From Pseudomonas farris (GTDB taxonomy: Bacteria; Pseudomonadota; Gammaproteobacteria; Pseudomonadales; Pseudomonadaceae), in assembly GCF_019145235.1 (NCBI RefSeq), contig NZ_JAHSTV010000006.1, positions 248,001-312,000 of the forward strand: a stretch of DNA of 64,000 bases. Reading direction: 5' to 3'. Below are positions 33,814 to 41,955 of this stretch, in pieces. The translations under genes were made by a program, and so were the position numbers. Positions within the stretch are counted from its first letter, which is position 1. Every line of letters starts with the position of its first letter. The notes under the pieces are model-generated. The model saw only the letters and a list, made by a program, of their open reading frames with translations. It was not told where the DNA came from and ran no database searches.

Positions 33814-34679
33814 TGATCGCTTCCGCTCAGCTTTGGCAACCGTTCCACGAATTCGTGTTCATGCGCCGGGCGTTGCTTGGTGGTCTCGTTCTGGCGTGCA
33901 GCACCGCTCCGCTTGGGGTGTTTTTGATCCTGCGGCGCATGAGCCTGATCGGTGACGCGGTGGCTCACGGCATCTTGCCGGGCGCCGCATTGGGCTTCTG
34001 GTTTGCCGGGTTGAGTCTGCCCGCGTTGACCATAGGTGGTCTCGGCGCCGGCCTGAGCATGGCCGGACTGGCCGCCTGGATCACCCGCCGCACCGGCCTG
34101 CGGGAAGACGCGAGCCTGGCTGCGATCTACCCGATATCGCTGGCCAGTGGCGTGCTGATCCTCGGTATCGCCGGAAAACGGCTGGACCTGTTGCACCTGT
34201 TATTTGGCTCGGCGCTCGCGGTCGACGGGCCGACGTTGACCGGCATGATTTGGGTCTCGGGCTTCAGCCTGCTCGCCATGCTCCTCATCTACAAACCCCT
34301 GTTGCTGGACACCCTCGACCCGCTCTTTCTGCAAACCGTCAGCCGCCTCGGGCCATTGGCTCATGGGGTATTTCTGACGCTGGTGGTGCTGAACCTGGTG
34401 ATCGGTTTCCAGGCCATCGGCGCCCTGATGGTGGTCGGTTTGATGATGTTGCCGGCGGCGGCTTCTCGCTTCTGGAGTCGTCGCTTGCCGGTACTGATCG
34501 CCATCGCCGCACTGCTCGGCTGCCTCTCGGTCTGGTTCGGCTTGTTGCTGTCGCTTTATTACTCACTGCCCAGCGGCCCGGCGATCGTGCTGGTGGCTGG
34601 CGGCTTGTATTTGCTGTCCGTGGTGTTCGGTCCGGTGCACGGTTTGTTGCGCCGCCCGCCTTTGCTCACATCCCAATGA
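33813..34679 (+). CDS. Metal ABC transporter permease (ZnuB paralogue)
   Basis: The protein has 288 residues; its ATG at 33813 overlaps the preceding stop (TGATG). It is an ABC-3 family permease with about eight membrane segments: LVLACSTAPLGVFLILRRMSLIGDAVAHGILPG at the start is diagnostic, and the middle holds the FQAIGALMVVGLMMLPAAAS coupling region. It provides the membrane channel of the zinc importer. A proline- and glycine-rich ending (GPVHGLLRRPPLL) follows the last helix. Confidence 0.92.
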   Translation: MIASAQLWQPFHEFVFMRRALLGGLVLACSTAPLGVFLILRRMSLIGDAVAHGILPGAALGFWFAGLSLPALTIGGLGAGLSMAGLAAWITRRTGLREDASLAAIYPISLASGVLILGIAGKRLDLLHLLFGSALAVDGPTLTGMIWVSGFSLLAMLLIYKPLLLDTLDPLFLQTVSRLGPLAHGVFLTLVVLNLVIGFQAIGALMVVGLMMLPAAASRFWSRRLPVLIAIAALLGCLSVWFGLLLSLYYSLPSGPAIVLVAGGLYLLSVVFGPVHGLLRRPPLLTSQ

Positions 34680-34690
34680 GGTGTTGCCCG

Positions 34691-35566
34691 ATGCGCGCTT
34701 TACTCGTGCTGTTCAGTTTGATGCTGTCGATGTCGTTGTCTGCCGCGGAAAAACTCCAGGTAGTCACCAGCTTCAGCATCCTCGCCGACATGACCCATCA
34801 GGTCGGCGGCGACCATATTCAGATCACCAACATGGTCGGGCCGGACGCCGATGCGCATACCTACGAGCCGACTCCGGACGATGCCAAGGCATTGCTCAAG
34901 GCCAGATTGATCATCAAAAACGGACTAGGTTTCGAGCCATGGCTGGACCGTCTAGTGACCAGCACCGAGACCAAAGCTGCAGTCATCAGCGCCAGCCACG
35001 GGGTCATTCCACGCTCGCTGGATGAAGACGGCGAAACCATTCCCGACCCACATGCCTGGCACAACCTGGCGAACACCGAGTTGTACATCAGCAACATCAC
35101 CAAAGCCCTGATCGCCGCCGACCCTGCCAACAGAACCGACTACGAACACAACAGCCAGGCCTATCTGAAAAAGATCTACGCCTTGCTCGCCGAGGCCAAA
35201 GCCAAGCTCGGTTCGCTGCCGCCGGGTAATCGCAAAATCGTGACCTCCCATGACGCCTTCGGCTATCTCGGTCAGGCTTACGGCATCGACTTCATGGCGC
35301 CACAAGGTCTGTCCACCGAGCGCGAACCGTCGGCCACCGAAGTCGCTGCGCTGATCACGCAGATCCGTCAGGCCAAGGTCAAAGCGGTGTTCATGGAAAA
35401 CATCAAGGACGCACGCCTGCTCAAGCAAATCGCCGATGAAAGCGGCGCGCATATCGGCGGCACGCTGTACTCCGATGCCCTCGCGGCGAGCGGCCCGGCC
35501 AGCACGTTCGCCGGGTTGTTCGAATACAACCTCAACACCTTGTATGAGGCGTTGAGCAAGCCATGA
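34691..35566 (+). CDS. Metal ABC transporter substrate-binding protein (ZnuA paralogue)
   Basis: The protein has 291 residues with a signal peptide (MRALLVLFSLMLSMSLSAAE). It is a cluster A-I binding protein. Expected metal ligands are the histidines in DADAHTYEP, DPHAWHN and SHDAFGYL and the aspartate in YSDALA. The histidine-rich loop found in classical ZnuA is missing, so its affinity or partner specificity may differ, as for AdcA- or PsaA-like proteins. It begins 11 bp after the permease and overlaps the carbonic anhydrase start by 4 bp. Confidence 0.9.
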   Translation: MRALLVLFSLMLSMSLSAAEKLQVVTSFSILADMTHQVGGDHIQITNMVGPDADAHTYEPTPDDAKALLKARLIIKNGLGFEPWLDRLVTSTETKAAVISASHGVIPRSLDEDGETIPDPHAWHNLANTELYISNITKALIAADPANRTDYEHNSQAYLKKIYALLAEAKAKLGSLPPGNRKIVTSHDAFGYLGQAYGIDFMAPQGLSTEREPSATEVAALITQIRQAKVKAVFMENIKDARLLKQIADESGAHIGGTLYSDALAASGPASTFAGLFEYNLNTLYEALSKP

Positions 35567-36123
35567 TCCGCAAGAATCCTTCAGGTGATCTGCCGTCGAT
35601 TGCGGAGTCGGCGTATGTGGATAAAACCGCCATCATCTGCGGCAAAGTGGTGATTGGCGAGAACGTGTTCGTCGGTCCGTACGCGGTGATTCGCGCCGAT
35701 GAAGTGGACGACTCGGGCGAGATGGAGCCAATCACCATCGGCGCCAATTCGAACATTCAGGACGGCGTGGTGATTCACTCCAAGTCCGGCGCGGCGGTGA
35801 CAATCGGCGAATTCAGCTCCATCGCCCACCGCTCCATCGTGCATGGCCCCTGCACCGTCGGTAACCGAGTGTTCATCGGGTTCAACAGCGTGCTGTTCAA
35901 CTGCGAAGTGGGCGACGGTTGCGTGGTGCGGCACAACTCGGTGGTCGACGGTCGTGACTTGCCTGAAGACTTCTACGTGCCCTCCACCACGCGCATCGGC
36001 CCCAACACTGACTTGTCGCAGTTCCCATCAGTTAGCGTCAGCGCTTCGGAGTTTTCCGAAGACGTGGCGCGCACCAACGTCGATCTGGTGCGGGGCTACA
36101 AAGCCCTGCAAAACGAGTTCTGA
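35563..36123 (+). CDS. Gamma-class carbonic anhydrase-like protein
   Basis: The protein has 186 residues and the left-handed beta-helix hexapeptide repeats of the gamma class (KVVIGENVFVGPYAVIRADE). The metal ligands are kept: H in VVIHSKSG and the pair in SIAHRSIVHG (H-x4-H). Gamma enzymes can use iron or cobalt, so this protein may stand in for zinc-only beta carbonic anhydrases. Its start overlaps the ZnuA-paralogue stop, and its stop is 2 bp before the dihydroorotase start. The same gene (PA5540) follows folE2 in P. aeruginosa. Confidence 0.88.
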   Translation: MIRKNPSGDLPSIAESAYVDKTAIICGKVVIGENVFVGPYAVIRADEVDDSGEMEPITIGANSNIQDGVVIHSKSGAAVTIGEFSSIAHRSIVHGPCTVGNRVFIGFNSVLFNCEVGDGCVVRHNSVVDGRDLPEDFYVPSTTRIGPNTDLSQFPSVSVSASEFSEDVARTNVDLVRGYKALQNEF

Positions 36124-36125
36124 CC

Positions 36126-37463
36126 ATGAGCAGCGTGCTGATTCGCAATGCCCGGCTGGTCAATGAAGGTCGTGAGTTCGACGGTGATTTGCTGGTAAGC
36201 CACGGTCGCATCGTCAAGATCGCCAGCAGCATCGAAGGTGAAACGGCCACCGTGGAAATCGATGCCAACGGCCAATGGCTACTGCCGGGCATGATCGATG
36301 ACCAAGTGCATTTCCGCGATCCCGGAGCGCCAGACAAGGGCAGCTTCCATACCGAGTCTCGAGCGGCGGTGGCCGGCGGCATCACCAGCTTCATGGACAT
36401 GCCCAACACCTCCCCGGCCACCCTGACCCTCGCCTCGCTGGCCGACAAGAAGCGTCGAGCGGCGACAAGTTCAGTGGCCAATTACGGTTTTCATTTCGGC
36501 GTGAGCAATGACAATCTCGACACGGTTGCCGCGCTCAATCCTTGCGAGGTGGCCGGGGTCAAAGTGTTCATGGGCGCCTCCACCGGCAACATGCTGGTGG
36601 ACGATCCACGGATTCTCGAGCGACTCTTCGCCGAGGTGCCGACCATTTTGTTGGCTCACTGCGAACACACGCCGAGCATTGAGGCCAATGCCGCGAACCT
36701 GCGAGAGCTGTTCGGCGAGCACCTTCCGCCAGCCGCTCACCCGCTGATCCGCAACGCCGAAGCGTGCTTTCGTTCCTCCTCTATGGCCGTTGATCTGGCC
36801 AAACGACACGGCACCCGGTTGCACGTTTTGCATCTGACTACCGCGCGCGAACTGGCGCTGTTCGAAGACAGACTGCCGGCACAGAAACACATCACTGCCG
36901 AGGTTTGTCTGCACCACTTGCTGTTCGACGATCGCGACTACCCGAGCCTCGGCAACCTGATCAAGTGCAACCCGGCGATCAAGACCCAGGCCGACCGCGA
37001 TGCGTTGCGCAAAGCATTGTTGAGCAATCGACTGGATGTGATCGGCAGTGATCACGCGCCTCATACCTGGGCCGAAAAACAGCGCCCCTACAGCCAGGCG
37101 CCGTCCGGTTTGCCGTTGGTGCAACACGCCCTGCCCGCGCTGCTGGAACTGGTGGCCGATGAAGTTTTGCCGATCACCACCCTTGTGGCCAAAACCAGTC
37201 ACCGGGTCGCCGATCTGTTTGCCATTCCTGACCGCGGCTACCTGCGCGAAGGCTACTGGGCCGACCTGGTGTTGATCAAACCCGAGCCCGATGGCCTTGC
37301 CGTTTCCCAGCAGCCGATCCTTTCGCAATGCGGCTGGACGCCCTTCACCCACCATCGTTTTCGCCACAGCGTCACCACCACGGTCGTGTCGGGGCAAATT
37401 GCCTGGCACGACCAACGTCTAAATGACAGCTGCCAGGGTTTAGCCCTACGGTTTATGCGCTAG
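36126..37463 (+). CDS. pyrQ: Dihydroorotase paralogue of the zinc-starvation operon
   Basis: The protein has 445 residues, class I dihydroorotase type. It shows ANGQWLLPGMIDDQVHFRDPG, the lysine of VKVFMGAS (likely carboxylated bridge), LLAHCEHTP, LHVLHLTTA and DVIGSDHAPHT. The usual HxH metal pair is Q60-V-H62, so the first histidine is replaced by glutamine. The Q form also occurs in some bacterial groups, so the protein may still bind metal but with altered preference. It would keep pyrimidine synthesis going when zinc is low. It corresponds in position to PA5541. Confidence 0.87.
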   Translation: MSSVLIRNARLVNEGREFDGDLLVSHGRIVKIASSIEGETATVEIDANGQWLLPGMIDDQVHFRDPGAPDKGSFHTESRAAVAGGITSFMDMPNTSPATLTLASLADKKRRAATSSVANYGFHFGVSNDNLDTVAALNPCEVAGVKVFMGASTGNMLVDDPRILERLFAEVPTILLAHCEHTPSIEANAANLRELFGEHLPPAAHPLIRNAEACFRSSSMAVDLAKRHGTRLHVLHLTTARELALFEDRLPAQKHITAEVCLHHLLFDDRDYPSLGNLIKCNPAIKTQADRDALRKALLSNRLDVIGSDHAPHTWAEKQRPYSQAPSGLPLVQHALPALLELVADEVLPITTLVAKTSHRVADLFAIPDRGYLREGYWADLVLIKPEPDGLAVSQQPILSQCGWTPFTHHRFRHSVTTTVVSGQIAWHDQRLNDSCQGLALRFMR

Positions 37464-37497
37464 CGCTCGTTGTCGAAAATATTCGAGAACACCGATC

Positions 37498-38400
37498 ATG
37501 ATCCATATCACCCTGCCCGATGGTTCATTGCGTGAGTACGATCAGCCGCTGACTGTGTATGAAGTCGCCGCAAGTATCAGTCTCGGGTTGGCCAACGCGG
37601 CGGTGGCCGGTCGGGTCGACGGCGTGTTGGTCGACTGTGGTTTCCTGATCGAGGGCGATGCCCGGGTCAGTATCGTCACGCCCCAGGAACCCGATGGCCT
37701 GGAGATCCTTCGGCGTTCCTGCGCGCTGATGCTGGCCATGGCCGTCAAGCAGCTCCATCCGCGTGCACAGTTGCGAGCCGGATCGTCGCTGGGTGATGGT
37801 TTCTTTTATGAGTTTGCTTTCCAGCGCTCTTTAACTCTGGCCGAGCTGCCAGTTATCGAAGCGCGCATGCGTGCACTGGCGGCGACCAACCATTCGATCC
37901 GCCGGGAAACAGCTCCCCGGGCGACGCCAGTCGAACGGTTAACGCTGTATCGCTTGGGGGATTTTGAAAGTTTTGCCGCAGGCCCGCATGTTCCCACCAC
38001 CAAGGTGTTGCAGGCCTTCGCCCTGGATCATATTGGCGGCACCTCTGAGCAACGGATCTACGGCACATGCTGGTCCAGCCAACAGCAGCTGGACACTTGG
38101 CGAGCGCCGCCGCAGGTGATGGTCATGAACATCGATGAACGTCATAGCGCTTATGCGCACTCAGTAACCGAGACGCTGCGCCGCCGCGGACTGCGGGCCA
38201 ACTCGGACCTGCGTAACGAGAAAATCAGCCACAAGATTCGCCAGCACAGCCAGAAAGTGCCATATCTGTTGGTAGTGGGAGAGAAGGAAAAGGAAGGCGG
38301 ATTTGTCAGCATGCGCAGCGGCAGCGGAGAGAACTTCGGGGAGAAAGGGATTGAGGCGGTGTGTGAATTGTTGAATTTGCCGAAGACTGGAGGTGCCTGA
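37498..38400 (+). CDS. Threonyl-tRNA synthetase-like protein lacking the catalytic domain
   Basis: The protein has 300 residues. Residues 1-62 are a TGS domain (HITLPDGSLREYDQPLTVYEV). Residues 63-200 match the ThrRS second additional (editing) domain (MAVKQLHPRAQLRAG, GPHVPTTKVLQAFALDH, RIYGTCW). Residues 205-297 match the anticodon-binding domain (QVMVMNIDERHSAYA, NSDLRNEKISHKIRQH, VPYLLVVGEKE). The whole class II catalytic core, about 310 residues with the zinc site in E. coli ThrRS, is absent; the junction is clean and in frame. The editing residues H73, H77 and C182 (E. coli numbering) are R, L and A, and only H186 is kept. It cannot charge tRNA. It may bind tRNA-Thr or thrS mRNA, but this is inferred. 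Confidence 0.87.
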   Translation: MIHITLPDGSLREYDQPLTVYEVAASISLGLANAAVAGRVDGVLVDCGFLIEGDARVSIVTPQEPDGLEILRRSCALMLAMAVKQLHPRAQLRAGSSLGDGFFYEFAFQRSLTLAELPVIEARMRALAATNHSIRRETAPRATPVERLTLYRLGDFESFAAGPHVPTTKVLQAFALDHIGGTSEQRIYGTCWSSQQQLDTWRAPPQVMVMNIDERHSAYAHSVTETLRRRGLRANSDLRNEKISHKIRQHSQKVPYLLVVGEKEKEGGFVSMRSGSGENFGEKGIEAVCELLNLPKTGGA

Positions 38401-38409
38401 GCGAATGCC

Positions 38410-38473
38410 TTCGCGAGCAGGCTCGCTCCCACAGGGATCGCGTATGACCTTGTGGGAGCGAGCCTGCTCGCGA
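38410..38473. repeat. REPIN-like inverted repeat after the ThrRS-like gene
   Basis: Arms TTCGCGAGCAGGCTCGCTCC (from 38410) and the complement ending at 38473 enclose a short 17-base loop. This compact form could end or stabilise the transcript of the folE2 run. Confidence 0.85.
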
Positions 38474-38478
38474 TGCTT

Positions 38479-39000
38479 TTAGGCCCTTGGCTTCACTGTG
38501 CCGCAATCCTGTCCCAGCCACACAGCGCGAGTATCGAGGCTACCCTTCTGCTGAATGCCGGTGGCGTTGAAGGTGCCGTTAACCTTGGTGGTGAACTCAC
38601 GATCGCTGAGGAATGTGGCGACACCCGCACCTTGCGCTTTCGGACAGCTGAAACGGAATTTCCACTGGTTGCCGGTACGCTCGGTGATTTCCTGCTTGCA
38701 GCCCGATTGTGGGTCCGTCAGTGGAATGTTGTCGGTCTTCACCTGCTCAGGCGTCAGGCACGCCCGAATCCCTTTGCCGCCCATGGTGATACCCTGCTTC
38801 TCCAGCTGCGCGCGCTGTTCAGGGGTCATCTGACTCTGTATCTGGCCGAGAATCAGTTGCAGATCGGGCAGGTTCTGGTCATCGACCTTCATGTTGCTTG
38901 AAGTCATTTCCCACAAACCCGGTTGCAACATCTGCGCCTGAGCAGCCACAGGAAGTGCCAAACCAAACGCAATGGCCAAACCCAGCAGACGAACGTTCAT
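38479..39000 (-). CDS. DUF3617 domain exported protein
   Basis: The protein has 173 residues from the ATG at 39000 (AGGAG upstream). It has a signal peptide (MNVRLLGLAIAFGLALPVAAQA) and the DUF3617 pattern: LQPGLWEMTSSNMKV, then RACLTPEQ and a C-terminal FRFSCPKAQGAGVATFLSDREFTTKVNG stretch. Conserved cysteines may form disulfides in the periplasm. The function of the family is unknown. It is transcribed toward the ThrRS-like gene and separated from it by the REPIN. Confidence 0.85.
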   Translation of the reverse strand: MNVRLLGLAIAFGLALPVAAQAQMLQPGLWEMTSSNMKVDDQNLPDLQLILGQIQSQMTPEQRAQLEKQGITMGGKGIRACLTPEQVKTDNIPLTDPQSGCKQEITERTGNQWKFRFSCPKAQGAGVATFLSDREFTTKVNGTFNATGIQQKGSLDTRAVWLGQDCGTVKPRA

Positions 39001-39132
39001 CGAGTAACTCCTGATCATTAGTGGCCGTTAGACGTCAGTCACGGGCTTCGGTTCATGGGCCAATTAAATAGCGACATTCTGCCCGGAACATGGTCTGTTA
39101 AGCATTGAATTCTTCAGGAGCAAGGCTGCCCC

Positions 39133-40572
39133 ATGGATTATTTTGGACCGCATGTTTTCGGTTATCTGATCGCTCTGCTGCACACGCTGGGCTCGATTGC
39201 CGCCATCCATGCCGTATTGACCGTTCGGACCGCTCAAGGCTCGATCGCCTGGGCTCTGTCACTGCTGTTCATTCCCTACCTCACGCTTATCCCTTATCTG
39301 GTCTTCGGCCGCAGCACCTTCGATGGCTATATCAAGGCCCGGCGGCAAGCCAACGAGGAAATGCGCAAGGCAATCTCCGAGTTGAACTGGCGTCCCTGGG
39401 TAGAAGAGGCACTGGCTGCTCGTGCCTCCAGCGCCTACGCGTCCTTGAGGGCCATGCCGAAACTGGGACGCATGCCGTGCCTGGCAAATAACGAAGTGCG
39501 CTTGCTGATCGATGGCCAAGCCACCTTCGATGCGATTTTCGACGCCATCAGCAACGCCCGGCAAGCGGTGTTGATCCAGTTCTTCATCATCCACGATGAC
39601 CGCCTCGGCCAACGCCTGCACGCCTTGCTGACGAAGAAAGCTGCCGAAGGCGTGGCGATTTACCTGCTCTACGACCGTATCGGCAGCCACTCCCTGCCCC
39701 ATGGTTATGTGCAACCGTTGCGCGATGCCGGTATCGAGGTCAAAGTCTTCGCCACCCGCAGTGGCTGGCTCAACCGCTTTCAGGTCAACTTCCGCAACCA
39801 CCGCAAGATCGTCGTGGTCGACGGGATTGTCGGTTTTGTCGGCGGGCTCAACGTCGGCGACGAATACATGGGCGAGAAACCACCCCTGGCACCCTGGCGC
39901 GACACCCACGTTAAAGTGCGCGGGCCGGTGGTGGCCTGCATGCAGGAATCCTTCGCCGAAGACTGGTTCTGGGCGGCCCGTTCGCTGCCGCCACTGATCC
40001 TGCCGGAGGTTTATCCGGATGATGGCGTGCTCTGCCAATTGCTAGCCACCGGCCCGGCGGATTCCTACGAAACCTGTTCGCTGTTCTTCGTCGAAGCCAT
40101 CCATGCGGCGGCAGAGCGGGTGTGGATCACCACCCCTTACTTCATCCCCGACGAAGCGGTGTTCGCCGCGTTGCGATTGGCAGTGTTGCGTGGTGTGGAT
40201 GTACGAATTTTGTTGCCGTCGCGGGCGGATCACCGGGTCGTCTACGCCGCTTCCAGCCTTTACGCCTTCGAAGCGGTACGTGCCGGTGTGCGCTTGTTCC
40301 GTTACCAGCCGGGGTTCATGCATCAGAAAGTGGTGCTGATCGACAGCGAAATCAGCGCCATTGGCAGCGCCAACCTGGACAACCGTTCGTTCCGGCTGAA
40401 TTTCGAAGTGATGTTGCTGACGGTCGACAGTGCGTTTGCTGCCGAAGTGGAACAGATGCTCAACGATGACTTCGCCCAGGCTCACGAAATCGCCAAAGAA
40501 GAAAGCCGGGAGACCCACCGCCTGCAACAGATCGGCATGCGGATCGCCCGGCTTATTTCACCAATTCTTTAA
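39133..40572 (+). CDS. cls: Cardiolipin synthase
   Basis: The protein has 479 residues, normal for ClsA. Two N-terminal membrane helices precede two phospholipase D domains with HKD motifs: [17 protein letters not shown] (about 218-234) and [26 protein letters not shown] (about 395-420). It joins two phosphatidylglycerol molecules to make cardiolipin and glycerol at the inner membrane. The 3' end overlaps the convergent cyclopropane synthase gene by 4 bp. Confidence 0.93.
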   Translation: MDYFGPHVFGYLIALLHTLGSIAAIHAVLTVRTAQGSIAWALSLLFIPYLTLIPYLVFGRSTFDGYIKARRQANEEMRKAISELNWRPWVEEALAARASSAYASLRAMPKLGRMPCLANNEVRLLIDGQATFDAIFDAISNARQAVLIQFFIIHDDRLGQRLHALLTKKAAEGVAIYLLYDRIGSHSLPHGYVQPLRDAGIEVKVFATRSGWLNRFQVNFRNHRKIVVVDGIVGFVGGLNVGDEYMGEKPPLAPWRDTHVKVRGPVVACMQESFAEDWFWAARSLPPLILPEVYPDDGVLCQLLATGPADSYETCSLFFVEAIHAAAERVWITTPYFIPDEAVFAALRLAVLRGVDVRILLPSRADHRVVYAASSLYAFEAVRAGVRLFRYQPGFMHQKVVLIDSEISAIGSANLDNRSFRLNFEVMLLTVDSAFAAEVEQMLNDDFAQAHEIAKEESRETHRLQQIGMRIARLISPIL

Positions 40573-41756
40573 GGGTTGTAAATGTCATCGCGGGTCCAGG
40601 GCAGTTCATGGCTGCCATCGGGATGGGCTTTCACCGCGAGGATTTGATGCAGGTTGATCCAGCCTCTGGCGAAGGCATAGGCGCACCCCGCCAGGTACAA
40701 CCGCCAGATCCGTAAAGCCTGATCCGGCACCAGTTTGCCGGCAGCTTCCAGATTGTCTTCCAGGCGTTCGCTCCAGTGGTCCAGGGTTCGCGCGTAATGC
40801 AGGCGCAGACTTTCGACATCGACGATCTCCAGCCCCGCGTCGCTGATCTCGGCCGATATCATCGACAGATGCGGCAGCTCGCCGTTGGGGAACACATACT
40901 TCTCAATGAATTCACCAGCGCCGCGCCCAACCGGCCGGCCGTCGGTGTGCTTGGCGGTGATCCCGTGGTTCATCACCAGCCCGCCCTCTTTCACCGCACC
41001 GAACAGGATTTTGCAGTACTCGGCCAGATTGGCGTGGCCGACGTGTTCGAACATGCCGACACTGACCACCTTGTCGAAGCGCCCGTCCTGAGGCAGATCG
41101 CGGTAGTCGAGCAGTTGCAATTCGATCTGATCTTCCAGGCCTTCGGCTTTCACCCGTTCACGGGCCAGCGCCAATTGCTCTTTACTCAGCGTGATCCCGA
41201 ATACCTTCGCACCGAACTCACGAGCCGCATACCGCGCCAACCCGCCCCAGCCGCAACCGACATCCAGCAGATATTCGCCTGGCTGCAACCGCAGCTTGCG
41301 GCACAGATGGCGAAACTTGGCTTGTTGGGCTTGCTCGAGGGTTTCACTGCCGGTCTCGAAGTAGGCGCAGGAATACGCCATGTCGCTGTCGAGCCACAGT
41401 TGGTAGAACGCGTTGGAAAGGTCGTAGTGGTAGGAGATGGCTTTGGCGTCGGTTTCCTTGTCATGAGCCGCGCGCACCGGTTGCGCATCTTCGTCTTCGT
41501 TGAGCAGCGCCTGACTCCATTCATCGCAGACACGAATCACATCGCTGATGGAGCCTTCCAGCTCCAGCTTGCCTTCGACAAACGCCGCCCCCAACGCGTC
41601 CAGACTGGGATGGGTGAACTGGGTGACCATGTGGGGGTCCTTGACCACAATGGTGACGCTGGGCGTCGGCCCCAGATTGAACTCATGGCCGTCCCAGAGT
41701 CGCAAGCGAAGCGGCAATTGCAAATTCTGTAAGGCCGGTGGAAGTTGCGCGAGCAT
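40569..41756 (-). CDS. cfa: Cyclopropane-fatty-acyl-phospholipid synthase
   Basis: The protein has 395 residues. The SAM-binding motif is [19 protein letters not shown]; other family marks are [44 protein letters not shown] segments and [17 protein letters not shown]. It adds a methylene bridge to unsaturated acyl chains of membrane lipids. AAGGGGG precedes the start. The 200 bp upstream, before the HmtA-like gene stop, hold no gene and probably its promoter. Pseudomonads often have several such paralogues, so the biological substrate of this copy is not certain. Confidence 0.88.
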   Translation of the reverse strand: MLAQLPPALQNLQLPLRLRLWDGHEFNLGPTPSVTIVVKDPHMVTQFTHPSLDALGAAFVEGKLELEGSISDVIRVCDEWSQALLNEDEDAQPVRAAHDKETDAKAISYHYDLSNAFYQLWLDSDMAYSCAYFETGSETLEQAQQAKFRHLCRKLRLQPGEYLLDVGCGWGGLARYAAREFGAKVFGITLSKEQLALARERVKAEGLEDQIELQLLDYRDLPQDGRFDKVVSVGMFEHVGHANLAEYCKILFGAVKEGGLVMNHGITAKHTDGRPVGRGAGEFIEKYVFPNGELPHLSMISAEISDAGLEIVDVESLRLHYARTLDHWSERLEDNLEAAGKLVPDQALRIWRLYLAGCAYAFARGWINLHQILAVKAHPDGSHELPWTRDDIYNP

Positions 41757-41955
41757 GAAAAGTCCCCCTTGTTTCAGACGTCAAATCTGAGGGTAGACCA
41801 TCCTTGAAAAATAGCAGGCTATCGAATTAATAGCCTTTTTCTATTCCCGGTGTTGCCTGCAACACTGAAACCATCCAACGGGCGATCGTTGAAAATGATC
41901 GCCTTACCCTAGATGACTACAAATCCGGCACACAGTTCTGAAAAGTTGTAGACGC

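Noticed and set aside
37498..38400. The ThrRS-like gene as a pseudogene or assembly deletion
   Set aside because: The frame is open from a normal start to a normal stop, the junction is in frame, and both flanking domains read well with ThrRS; I keep it as a gene. An assembly error cannot be ruled out without read data.
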